NCBI GenBank assembly: GCA_034008185.1
Contig: CM067083.1
Location: 558,001 to 622,000 of the forward strand
Source: Gorsachius magnificus
Lineage: Eukaryota > Chordata > Aves > Pelecaniformes > Ardeidae
Length of the DNA: 64,000 nt
Direction of reading: 5' to 3'
A program made the translations under genes and the position numbers. Shown in pieces: positions 1 through 12,900 of the stretch (positions within the stretch are counted from its first letter, which is position 1; every line of letters starts with the position of its first letter). The notes under the pieces are model-generated. The model saw only the letters and a list, made by a program, of their open reading frames with translations. It was not told the origin of the DNA and ran no database searches.

Positions 1-3000
1 CCAGAAAAACGCCCGCTGACTTGAGCGGTACAGGAGGAGAATCGCCGCCCCGCAGACGGGCACTTGGCCCCTGACCTCAGGCCCCCGCACAAGCTGGAAG
101 CAATTACAACGCCAGACCGCAACTCGCTCCGTCCCGCCGCTTACGCAATGCCTTCTCCCACCTGAAAAGGTGATGCAACCGTCGCAGAGAATTGTTCCCT
201 TCTTCAGAGGTGTTTGTCGTTAGACACTTCCACATGGACAAATTAGATGCAGCTCATTACCTCACTATCTCCTTTCTCATCTGCTTAGCTAATTGCTACA
301 TCTTGCACTCAGAACGCCGTGGGAGCTTTCCATAAAACATGACCCTACATTGCTCTTTTATGTACCCCATGAGACGAGCCTGCAAAGTTAGGGTGCACTT
401 GCCGGGAATAATATTGCATTAAGTTCTAACTGTATTAAAAAAATTATTATTTTGTTATCCTATCAACTCCAAAATCTGAGCAATACAGCAGAATGTTTGT
501 ATACTCATATCCTTAAGGAAGGAGTGGAAAGAGAAATATACTTCAAAAAGAAGCATTTCTGATGCTACCTAAAATATTGATGACCACATTCAAGTCAAAG
601 AGGTTTCTGACAGTAATTTTTTAAAATTATGTAGTCACTTAAAAAGCTCTTCTGAAGTAGACAATGCGATTTCCGTTGCTTTCCCCCATAAATTTTAAAG
701 TTGCACCAGTCATACACACAGAAGGAAAATTCCCCCATGAGAACCCGCCCCCTGCTTTCTCCTGTTAATGTTCCTTAAGAGTGAGATATTTATGCTTGTG
801 CTTAGCAAATAAAAACAATCGGTGCTAAAAAAACCACAACCCTGCACCAAAGTTTATTTGGATATGCAGTAACGAATCCTAGAAACTGTGCTTTGGCAGC
901 AGGGAATTCTGCAGCATTCTGAAGAACTAGGCTCCGCGTTCCAGCGATCCTTGTGCCCCACGATATCACACCCTCTTTTAGAAGAAGTTTATCAGCTAAC
1001 AGAATATACCAACAATCACTGAGGAGTACAGTAATCACAAAATCAGTACTGGTACCGCGTCGCATTCATCGTACACCATCCTCACGGGAAGCTGTGAGAC
1101 CCTATTGCAGCAAAATGCTTTGCAGCGCACACTTTACGCTTTGCTACCGTTTGCACATATCAGAGGGGGCACTTCTGCCTCACATGTGCATTCCTGCATT
1201 TGTAGTTACCCTCAGCATGCAAATTGCCTGGCTAGTCTCAACACCCATCAAGCACCTTGACATTAATCATGCTGGAAATACAGACATAGGTGTAAGGATC
1301 GTGCTCCCTATCAACACGCTGATGAGAATCCAAGCTCCAAAGCACCGGGAGTTAACACCTCAAGCAGTTTCATAGCTAAGGAGAGCAAAACTGGAAGGAC
1401 AGTAACATAAGAAAAAACTTGTGGCCAAGTGTGCCACCAAGAGGCAAAAAAAGGAAAACCAAGCGAAGCAAGGAAGAACAAAAGAGCAGCATCAGCGTGC
1501 AAAACCTCTGGGAAGCCCTGGAATGATGAGGAGCGTGGGGTCTGCCTTCCCTACGCAGTCTTCACGTCTTCATCTTTAACTTCTGGATCATAACTCTGCA
1601 CAAGGACTGAAATCCCACGTGCAATAAAGTGAGAGGCTTAAAATCTGTGGAACTGTTATTAATGCCAAAATGCAATCAACAGGGTGAAAAACAGTTCAAC
1701 AACAGCCAACACCACGTTTTCAAAATCTCCCAGTTGCTATGTAGGAATTGTAGGAGGCGGTCAGCTTCCAAAAAACAGAGCACCCTTTAGCTTAGAAAAA
1801 AGGAACTGCCGACGGCTGAACTCTGAAAGTCTGGCCGTGCCATGGAAATGTGTAGATGAAGACAAGTTACGTCTTAAAATTGCTGACATTTTCTACCCCT
1901 ATGGCCCTGTGTTGGCAGTGGCTGCTATGTTGGTTTAAGGGTGATTGTTTTTTCAAACAGAAACGGGAATTATTTTTCTTTTAAATCTGGTCTACATCAG
2001 GCTTTAAAAGTTTCTTGAGTTGTGTGGTTTATGTGAGAGGATTTAATGCTGTGCGGTTTTTAAAATTCAGGGGGTCTGATCATAGTGGGTGTTATCACAG
2101 AGACTTTTTTGTAGGGGAATAAAGTTACTCTGTACACCAAGCAGTGTTAAACTGTCTGAAATCTGAATGGCATTAGTGAAAGAGTAACGAGCTCACCATT
2201 ACGCTCAGGAAACACAGAGTGTCAGAAAGGGGAGCTCCTGGTACACTTCTGTTTTTCCCCATTTGTGCTTTATCAACGGCAGATGCTTACGGTATTTTCT
2301 AAGTTGCAGCAGCAGCCAGGACTCTTGGGTTTTTCCAGAAGAAAACCCTTTCCTTTCTGTTCTTTTTTCCCCCTCCATTATCTATTTAAAAGGAAGATTC
2401 TCCAAATGCTCTAACTTTTCAGAAGCGGAACTGATATTCAGAGGGCAAGAGTCTGGTAACAATTAATTATTTCTCTCTTTCATCTCAGAAATAATCAGAC
2501 TTGTGCAAGACTCTTCCTGCTGGCTTACTGAAGGCATCAGAAATAATGCTCAGAAGCAGCAGAAGTGACCACTACAGGATTTACGAAGGGGTCTGCGTGC
2601 CCTCTGCTGGCATCCGCAGCACAGCTCCAGCCATTGCTTTCCTTGGGCTATGTCTTTTAAGGAAGAAAACTCACTCCTACAGCTATAAAAAGATGGGAAA
2701 TTTTTTAGATATTCTCTGTTTTGTCTAAAGAGTATTTCTTATAGTTTTTACGAGTATTTAGCTGTTTCTGTGGCCCAATAATCATCTTGCATCTCAACCG
2801 ATTAAGTCTTTTCCTCATCTCCCCCTGAATACTTCATTAACTAGGCCAACCCAGGACACAGGGACGTAGAAACAATATTTATCCACAGAAACACAATGTT
2901 TTGGCAGCACCCCTTGGTTACAGTGGTAAGATAACCCTCTGTCTCAGTTCTCCCTTCAGTCCCCTTGCACCAGTTAGAAAGAGCTGGTACGACAGTCTTA

Positions 3001-3822
3001 AACATCCCCTGAAGGACTAATCTTGAAGGGGCAAAGGCTGGAGAGGATAACATTAATTTTAATTTTTGAGGGCATCCTTGCAAACAATGGCGCACGGTAT
3101 TCAAAAGGCTGTGCTGAGAGCAGACACCACTCATAAATTAACATAAAGCTCTTTGCAGCCCCTCCTTTGCCCAAGATCATGTCTACTGTTTTACCTCGTG
3201 ATAGAAGGGAAAAGCATCTGTAGCGTGAGCTGGGAGTAACCGCTGTCTCCCTGACGTTGTAAATAACATGAACAACAGACCTGCTTCAGCAACTGCTGTG
3301 GGAGCACCGACTTCACAGCATCCCAGTTCATACAGGAACGTGGTGGGGCTGTTGGACACACGAGGCTCCCGCTTTGGCACAGCCAAAGTTTAAACATACT
3401 GGTCAAGCACACAGCGTGGCTCAAGACTTGGTATCAACTGAGTGTTTGAACATTTTTAATGCATCCAGCTCGACCCACTAACCGTGCGATGCAGATGGAC
3501 AAACTCATGCCAGGTTTATTCCTCAGAAGTATCAAGAAACAGAGAAAAAAACGTCAGCAGGCGTCTGTGATGAGGTTGTGACAATAAGTCCCTAAATAAG
3601 TAGTTGCTGTTTAAAAATCTGTAACTGGGAGAGCAATGAGGAGGAAGTTAGGACTGCGTAATCTAAAGAGAGGTACAGGCGAGGCTACACAGGATAATTT
3701 CATGCAACAATTGTTGCACAGCATTGCTTCCTTGCTGCTTCAGATCTTCAAGCATGAAAATACAGAGATTTCCATGGGCACACAGTAATAAAATAATTCT
3801 TTTTATCAAGTAAGGCTTGTAC
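1..3822 (-). other. RALGAPA2 intron 22 (partial)
   Basis: AT-rich intronic sequence downstream of the exon 22 donor, running to the window edge. Short chance ORFs only. I see no conserved exon and no recognisable transposon. Confidence 0.75.
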
Positions 3823-3978
3823 CTGGTCTTCACTTGTTAAGCCAAGGTGCATCACAAAATAAAAATGAACCAGGAAATCGGAATTTGGCAGAACATCTTG
3901 ACGCCTAGTCATCATAGCGCAGATCAGCCTGTACGCCTGAAGTTTGCCTTCCTTATATTCATTTGGCAGGGTGGTTGC
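3823..3978 (-). CDS. RALGAPA2: RALGAPA2 exon 22 (last exon seen)
   Basis: 156 nt, phase 0 at both ends, encoding about residues 958-1009. It contains [40 protein letters not shown] and [11 protein letters not shown]. The acceptor is tttttcag and the donor CAG|GTACAA. The next conserved block of the family (around DVLNTIIRHCPPRFFS) was not found in the remaining 3.8 kb, so the following exon lies off the left edge. Confidence 0.95.
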
Positions 3979-6900
3979 CTGAAAAAGAGCAAAAACCTTG
4001 TATTATTACTTTCTTCCTAGCTGCCAGCTGATGCAAAACTGTATCTTCAGCAGATTTTCCATAAACCAAATCTGTTCTGTGTATTTATTAAAGCAGATTT
4101 GAGTCCAAATAGCCTTTGGAGGGTATTAATCTTCTTAGCCAGCAGCGATTGTAAAAAATAAAAATAACACCACTTAAACATGCACAAATTCAGTACTGAT
4201 ATAGCAAAAATACTAATGCGTGAAAATTTTAGAAATAACTTACCTTGAACAACCATGATGCAAATATTCTGAGAGGAGGAATTAAGGCAGGAGGAGAGGG
4301 AGTAGACTGATTGTCCACACTTATAGCAAGGTTGTCTCGTATCTGACATTTTTAAAAGAAGAGAGTTAATAAAACTGATAGCTTACTTTATTAATTCTAT
4401 TTCATACTAATACTTTTTTTTTTATTTTACTAACTTTAAATGCGCTACGCCCTGTGCCATACAGAGTTCCTACTTTAGCCAGAACTACCGGGAAAGCTTG
4501 TTCTATAGCGCTCCCCCCCCCACCTAAGCAAACGTTACCATTTTCGGTCATACCAGGGGCTTTTACACCCAATACCAACATTGGCAGTGTTCTGTTCTAT
4601 GCTTCTGTCTCATGCTTACGTTCCAGATGCTAATACTAAATAAAATGTAATAATAATAATTCTTACAACAAAAGAAAAATCATTATCATTAGATGTAAGC
4701 ATCATATACAATACCTTTGCAAGTTTATACCACAACTCATAAAGATACCCAAAAACTTTTGCATGAATTTTAGGCGACTGTATATTGTTCACATCTCCAA
4801 GAATTCCCAAGATCCTCCTCCATAACACAGCAGCAGAATCGGGATGCCAACCAATAAGGCTTCCACCAGCAATTATACTGCAGTCATCAGCAAGGAATTC
4901 ACTACTGTCTGTAAATTTAAAAATGTTCAATTTCCGTGAGTTAGAAATGCAGTGTACAGTATAAATCTGGTCAATAAAATAGGAACATTCTCACTGTCTT
5001 CCTTCTCCAAAGCATTGTCTCCCACCAACTCATCTCTCTCTTTCATTGCTCAAGCTAGCACACGATTCGGAGAAAAGAATGGCAGAAGATGTAGGCTAAA
5101 GGGCTTCCACATGGAGACGACACAGCTATAGATCAGTTTTATATTGGACAGACTGCCCCCACTCAAGGGTTGGGCTGTTTCTTTTTCAGGGAGGGAAATG
5201 CAGTTAAATAGAACATTCATGTACTCTGAGAGATTTATTCAATCAATAACCGGCTTTTACAGGTAATATTTCTACTGCTAAGAGTCCTTTCTTTTTGAAG
5301 ATAGCGCAGTATAAAGCGACCTGGGAATTGAACTGAAGAAAGGAACCAGGAAGTATGCAGTACTGCTGATGAAGAATACGCTCAGGCATTATCATGTTAT
5401 AGAGAGGCAGTTCCTGAGACAGCAGTATGCAAACCGAGAAGGAAAGCAGGGGTTTGTGAGGACTGCCAGGATAATGGAATTAATGTGCTTAAACTGTAAG
5501 CGAAAAATTCCGTATTTAAGTGCAAATTTTAATGACAAGAGCTGCTATATTCTATCAGACCAGGGAAAGCTGAGCAGCAGCCTGTCCACAGGCAGAATCA
5601 GACCCATGGTCCAGCATGGCACCCTGCGGTGCTCAGCAGCCAAGGTGCAGGCTGAGGGAAATAATTTGCGTCCTCCCAGAACCCAAAGGCGGCTAGAAAA
5701 ATAAAAGCCATTTTAGATGGGTTTATGTTTGCTTGAATTTGTTTTTTAAAAAAAAACTTTTGGGGTTTGTTTTCTTTTTTGCTTTTTGCTTTTTTGTTCT
5801 GTTGTAGCATTATGAATTCCCGAAGTGTTAAAACAGACGTTATTTAGTAAGCACATCAGAATGATCTTCAACAGATCTAGCTAGAAGTTATTGTAAATTA
5901 ACCAGTTATTTCCTATCATTCCTAATCTATAGCAAGAAATTTCTTTAGACCATTCTGCCATGAAATAAAACCTATTAACTTAAAATATAAATTAAAGGAA
6001 TTTATTTTACTTGAACCCTGGGGCAGGCTAAGAGAGCACAAGTGACCAGCTATCACACCTCAGTTGAAAAGTAGTAATTTGACACAGTAAGCAACCCAAT
6101 TATTTTCAACCGTATGATCATTTTCTGGACCACAATTTATCGGCCCCTATGTCAGCTTCAATCTGATTACCCAAATTCCTTAAACTCCAGGCATTCAAAT
6201 CTCATTTCTGGACAAACACTATGAACGAAATGTGGTGACATACGTCAAACAAAACATGCTTTTTATACGCAAACTGAACTGTATAAACTCCTTTTGGAGA
6301 CAGAAATCTAAAATAGTGAATACATTTTCTGGACTGCAGTACCTGGTAAATTCGCAGTACCTGAAGGACTAAGCTGAAGCCAGCGAGGTGCGTCGGGATC
6401 CACACAAACATCTGCTGCTGCATGAGCTTCATGGTCATCTTCAGAGGCTTGCCAGGGGATAAGTGCAATCTCTACTTCATTATTATAGCCAATGGACGTG
6501 TCACTGCTAACGCTTTCACCTAAAGCAAGAAGGTGATTAATAAAGATCACAAAGCCTGTTTTTAAAGGCTGCATTAGCAAAGGATGATGAGAAAAGCATC
6601 TAATATATCTGTAACAAGTCAAAATTATGACATTGATTTCAACTGCTGCATTTAAGAGAAATACTGTATTTCTCGGAACTCACTTTTTTCTCTCTCTCTA
6701 TAATTCCCATGTGATTGCTGCAAGTCTGCTTTCAAATCTAATTCAGCGGTACTGCTGCTTCTTTGTACTAGCACCTTCAGAGAAAAAAATATTCATCTCA
6801 GTTTGTTAGTTTTGAGACATACACGATATTTTAGCAAACTCGAGAGACACACGCAGTTATCAGAAATTAATTACAACTCAGTCAAGATATTTTCATGAAT

Positions 6901-9900
6901 ATTTAGACTACCCAAATATCTTTAAGTGTCTTAAGGAAACCATCACGCTTTCAATTTCGGTTATTACGCTCCCTTTCCTAAACTCCGTTTTCATGCCAAC
7001 AAGCAGGACTTTTTACTTATGTTTTTCCACAAATCTGAAATCATTCAGTACTTTTAAAAAAGTATAAAAGAATCCTTCAGGAAGAAATTAGTAGTCATCT
7101 CTTATGTCGGGGCATTACTCTGTTGCAAAACAACCCACGCAGAGACACCTGATCCTCTGTTTGCCGCCTCCTCCTCCTTCACCAAATGGATTTATAGCCT
7201 ACGTGCTGAAAACCCTTCAGATAATTTTCTGCTTCCAGATGACACTGCTCTGCCCCTAAGCAAAGTTATTTTTCTTTATGCCTGGCAGATCACCTTCAAA
7301 TTCACGTTTCTTGCAACTCCATGTCATCTATAATAGCAAAATTTCATTTATGCCAGAAAAATAGGCATCATGTTTTCCATTGCAAATATGCAACAGCCAT
7401 CCCAACGCCTTACCCCCAGGAGCATACAAGATGTAACTGCTGAGGGGATCTCTACAATTCCTCAGCGCAGTTAACATTTCTGAAATGCCGCTTGGATATT
7501 TGCAACTATTAGTATTGCTGGTTTTAAACACATTTCTTGAAGCAATTTCTGATCCACTGGCCAGACATTAATCCACTCATTCTTTCTGCATGTTTCAGAG
7601 AAAGCAAGGTATTGCCACCAAAGAGACAACCGGCTTGCAGAAATTATTATTGTATTATCTAGCATTGTTGCTTTTTTTTTTTTAAACTAGAGAGAATTGC
7701 CAATTATTCCCAAGAAAACCATGCTTGCTTGCGCTGCGTGACAGACTGCAGAATGGTCTTTCTTCCCCAGCAAATCTGGCTCTTGGCGATCAGCGACGAC
7801 CATATTTCAGTAGGTACTGATATGAAGTCAAACCAGTTCACGTGGCGCATGAGCAGGTTACGCAGTGAATATATGGTCAAACCCCAGCTTTCCACTTGCG
7901 AAAAGGGTGAAAGTGCAACACTGGTAACAGCCCGGCAGCATACGCTTGTGAATATTTTATAACACATGCCACTAAAATGGAACAGGGAGCCAGGTTAATT
8001 TTTAATTCCCCCAACTACTGAGCTTACTTCCCTCCCTCTCCCCTGCCCTCCACCACGCAAAGCAGCCTAGGTTCTCCTTCCTTTTTGAGATGCTCTGTTA
8101 CTCCTGAAGCTCTTAACAAAAGCGCTATGATTCTACGATTCACTCTGCAGAAAACATCTTGTCTCTCCCTTCTAGAACTGTTAGTGGAACTTTAAGTCTA
8201 GACATATGGGAGAGGCATGGTCCAAAAGGAAGATTCAGCTTGAAGTCCTCCATGCTATATTGCGTTATACCTCCTCAAAGATGATCAGCCTCAGTCATTT
8301 ATTATTTCTAACATTTATTCAAAAGTTGCATTAAAAATTTACGAAGCTTGCCTGTCCTAAAGTTAACTTACACAAACATCTGCAGTACATAGCTGCTGAT
8401 GCAAACTGTGCTGAAGGAAAGCATTTTCCCCAGCACTTTATACCATCAAACATTTATTCCAGGGTACTGCAGCTCTATAGCACCCATGAATTATTTATGT
8501 TTAAAAAGTTATGAACTTCTTGTTGATGTCTAGTATAAAAAAAAGCACAAAAGCCTTGTGTAAGACAAGAATATAGCCAATTATACAAAACTGCATGAGC
8601 GACTGACGGGATCAGGAGACGCAGAATGACCATACCAAAGAGCGTAAGGAACAGCTACAGCTCAATTCCAGATTCCATACTAGAAATGGGATTCATGATT
8701 TTTCACACTTCCACAGTTGCTAGAGTTCCTAAATACTAAAAGGCATCTGATTAGAAATAAAATAGTTAGAATCTTATCAATAATCACTTTCTATTTTGCC
8801 TTACTTGCTCAGCTTCATGTTCCTTCTGTGTATATCCCTTATTTTCCTGAACTGATTTGGAGTCTGAAGTTAAGTTATGAGAACTCCCAGCCTTTTTACC
8901 TAGAAGTTTTAGAAAGTAAACAAAAAATATAGACATTTGTGGGACCAAAGTACATAGCAAGGGGTTTTTTTACATATATAATATATAATTTCAGTTACGT
9001 TTACATGTACACTTCTATTTACAGCTCAGTGAAGTAACACAACATTAAAATGGAATACGTGACGTTCTGAGAAATCCTTCATAAGTGTAACATACTTACA
9101 CAATAAGAATGGAAGTAGAACTGTTAGGTTTAACACACAAAATTTACGTGCAAGCCAGATTAAAAAACAAAAGCTGAAGAGTTACATACAAAATGCATAT
9201 ATTCAAAGGTTTTATTTTTAACTGCCCTGGCTTTATAAAAGGTCACGTCCTGCATTCGTGGTCTGTAACTTCTTAAAAACAGTTCTATCAACACGATACC
9301 AACACTGTGTTTACTAAGACAAAAAACCATGTTAGAACACACCTGGAAACCAAAGCAGCATTTAGGAGGCTGAACAAGCCTCAACACTTCTCGTTCACAA
9401 GTACAGTATCACTATATTTTATGAAAATTACCTTGAAAAAAGTCAGGTGGGAACTGCTCTGTAATATCTGAAGTGCTACTGCTTCGAGTTAGGTGCTGCT
9501 CTTGGTCTGCGAACAGGCCCACAGCTTCTGTTCCTGTTGAATTTTCCAGCTGTTGAGATTCTTCAACTTCTGTTGATTTAATTAAAACACACCATATTTG
9601 CATGACCTCAGAATTACATGCACATGTGAACCCCTCCCCTAAGAAAGCTGTATGAAAAGGCGACCCATTCAAGTATTTAACAGTCCCAAGTTACAAACTG
9701 GAATGCGACTCCTAGTTACAGGAGTTACAATTTCAGTTTTAGAAAATATCCTTAGAAAAACTGTAGAGTTGAGAGAGAGATGTATGAGCAGTGTAAGTGG
9801 CAAAAAGTCTGGAAAAAGGACAGAAATTACTCTGGGGGTTCGGGGTGCCCAAGGAAGGGCAGGAGGACATCACGGGAACACGGCTACGTTTCCCAGTGCT

Positions 9901-12900
9901 AGAGACCCAAACCAGGCCCTGGATGTTCTGGAAAGAATAGAGGAGAGGCAGCAAAGCTCCTATAAATGCAGAGTGCAGAAAAGGTGACTTCTGTGCCTTC
10001 TGACTCTTCCTCCATAAAGAGGGGAGGGGGAGAGCAGGAAAGGCAACAATTCAGAGTAAAAAAAGATCTGAGCCATGTATCATTTGGGCTGAATTTGTGA
10101 GGACAAACTGAATCACACAGCTTTCTGCTGTAACTGAGAATGAGAAATAAAAAGAGAGGAGAGGCAGGCATGACAATTCAAGTGAGAAAGTAAACTGACG
10201 CACCGGGGAAGGAGCAACAGGAACTCCTGAGCTTAGTTAGCAAGACAAGGCATTCAGAAATGCATTTCCCTTAGCATTAGGGGCGGGGGGAAGCCACAGT
10301 AACGCTCGGGATCAAGCATGTTTGTGGTCAGTAGTGGTGCTTTTAGTTCTGGCCATGACACTGGATGATGCCACTTACCATACCCAAGCTAACTGCTAAC
10401 TCTTTCCCCAGAAAGCAGTCGAAGAGGTGGCCCACGCGCCCCATCCAAGCTGACCCAACAGAAGCACCAGCAGGCTGTGCAAGGTGTTCAATCTGCACAG
10501 CCAATGCCATTTTCCTTTTTTAAAAATAGATGAAAAATGCTGCGGTAGCAACTCTTACAAGAACCCTTGAATTTTTTCTTTTCAGTAAAGAACAAAGGCC
10601 AAATTATTAAGTCTCCTAGATTTCTTCCAGCATATTGTGGCGTAATAGGCACACTAAATAAAAGTGACCTGTCCACCACCTTTCTGCTCTCCTCCTTTTC
10701 TCCCCTTTCCTCCGCTCTGCGTCCTGTCTGCTCCACAGGCTCTGACACTGGGGCCACGCTTACTCAGAAATGAGCAAGACGTACGGCCGTTGGGATGCCC
10801 CAGTGCAGACCAGTATACACCGCCCGCAGGACAGTAGGCTTAGCTCATTCAGTCTGTACTACTGAGTGAGTTTAAATAACACTTACATACTTCATAAACG
10901 TTGCGCCTATTTCAGAAAATTCTCTCACAAATACACGAGGTAAAAACTAACTGTCCTGGTATTTACTAACCTTGCTGTTGACTTTAAATGTCTTACAGAA
11001 AGCATTAAATCAAGTAATAAATTAATAACAAAAAAAGAAAAGTCTGTCCTTCGGGTCAACGCCCATATTCGCCAGCTAGAACAGTTTCAGTGTTACAACT
11101 GAAGGTAACTGTAAGCAGCATGAGATGAAAAAACACTAAAGATAATCCACAAAACAGGAACCCCTAGAGAGCCACAACGCGCCACATGCAAAGCCTGTCT
11201 TTCCTTGCTACAGCAGCTTAGGGCTCTGCTTAGGGCCCAAGAGTCAGAAATCCCTCCCAGGAAGTGGAATCGGGAGGCGACAGCAAGTCCTGTTTTCAGA
11301 GACTTACTAGCTGGAAACAGAAATAAAGGGAAGTCTGCGGACACGACAGATCTCAGCTCCCAGCAGCACCTCTCGGCTGGGCGATGGGACGAGTGCCCTA
11401 CAACGAGTAGCTGTGTGTTCTCAGGCCATTACATCTGGCTTTCACCTCCATGTCTGGGTACCAGCACAGAATCAGTTCAGAGGCTGTATGCTTAGGGTTT
11501 GTTCCAGCTTTATTTATCACAACAGCAACTTCTACAGGATGAGACTGCATCGAAAGCAGGAAAAAAAGTTTACTGCACTTTCAAGCAAAAATACGCCCAC
11601 TTCAGCCTAAATAACCACTAAAATGCCCAAATCTGGATTGCTGCCTTTAGTTTTTGCATTCCTAATCCTTAGTATGCTTGGTCTGCACTATATTAAAACT
11701 TCACAACTGCTTGGACACCTTTAATCAATCAAATAATTGAAAGTGTAAAGATGAATAAAAGCATTTCTTTATTAAGAAATTAAATTTTACTTCAGTTACT
11801 AGGGAATGTACATCTAATTGTAATCCATGGCGATCTTTAATATTAAAATGATCAAAAACTGCAGTGACAGTAACAGAGAAGCATTAGCAATGGCCACTTT
11901 TTGCCACCCTTTGTAAGTGACAAAGGACAAGAAACACTCCCATTCAATTTGCTTGTCTCTTAACGGCTACCAGTATGAAGTACTTAACACCATGTTTTAA
12001 GCAGATCTGAGGCATGGGAAACAGAACCAGTGCAAAACATCTCATTCCACACAACTAAAGAACAATCAACTGGACAGAAAGGGAGTAGATAGATGGCAGT
12101 TTAAAAATATAAAGAACATTTATATAAACGGTGACTTTAAAGTACAGTACCTGACAGTCTGTGAGAGCAAGAAGTGTAAGAGATACCAGGTAAGAGAGAG
12201 CTCACAGTGTGAAGCAGAAGAGGTACACTTTTAGTAGCTGGCAAAGCCTCATAAAGGTGAACACAGTTGCTGATAGACTGGCTTCGCTTAGCTTCCAGGG
12301 AAAAATAAAGCAATAATTGAGTCAGAAAAAAATACAAAATATTTGGGGGTTTGAATGTCATGATACAATGAAACACAAAGCTCTTGGGAAAAAAAAAAGT
12401 TTACAAGATTAAGCCCAGGAGTATTTCCTACAAGCTGTAAGTTACAATGTTCAGCTATCTCACACATTGAGAGTGCAATAATCAGTGACTTCTGAATCAC
12501 AGCAGCTCCACAATGTGCAATATTTCATCTCATGACTGTATGATTCCTGTAATTCGACTTACCCTTTTTTCTTTTCATTGAAGTATCTGTAGCAGTGCAT
12601 ACAGCTCAAAAATAAAGAATGGAAAACATTCAAATTCCCCTCTACAAGCAATGCTCCCCTCCAAACCAGCTACCTCTTACATTGGTTCATCTCTCTTGAA
12701 AACAATCCATTTTCATATGAGAAGTGGGATGGTGTGCGTCTCAAAAATCAATCTAAAGATACAGCTGCCTCTGGTTTTGCTTTTAAAACTAGGATCCCAG
12801 CTCCAGACTGGATGAAGCCCTGAGTACCCTGGTCTGACGGACAAGCTGAGCCTGCTCTGAGCAGGAGGTTAGACTTGATGACGTCCCTTACACCCTCAAT

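Noticed and set aside
3080..3125. Minus-strand LLNTVRHC, resembling the family's next block VLNTIIRHC
   Set aside because: The match is eight residues with one missing, the following sequence does not resemble the conserved PPRFFSLG stretch, and no phase-0 exon can be built. It is treated as chance; a tblastn search would settle it.
8125..8141. atgattctacgattc, resembling a CR1 tail
   Set aside because: The body expected upstream is not recognisable, so a 17-bp match alone is not enough.
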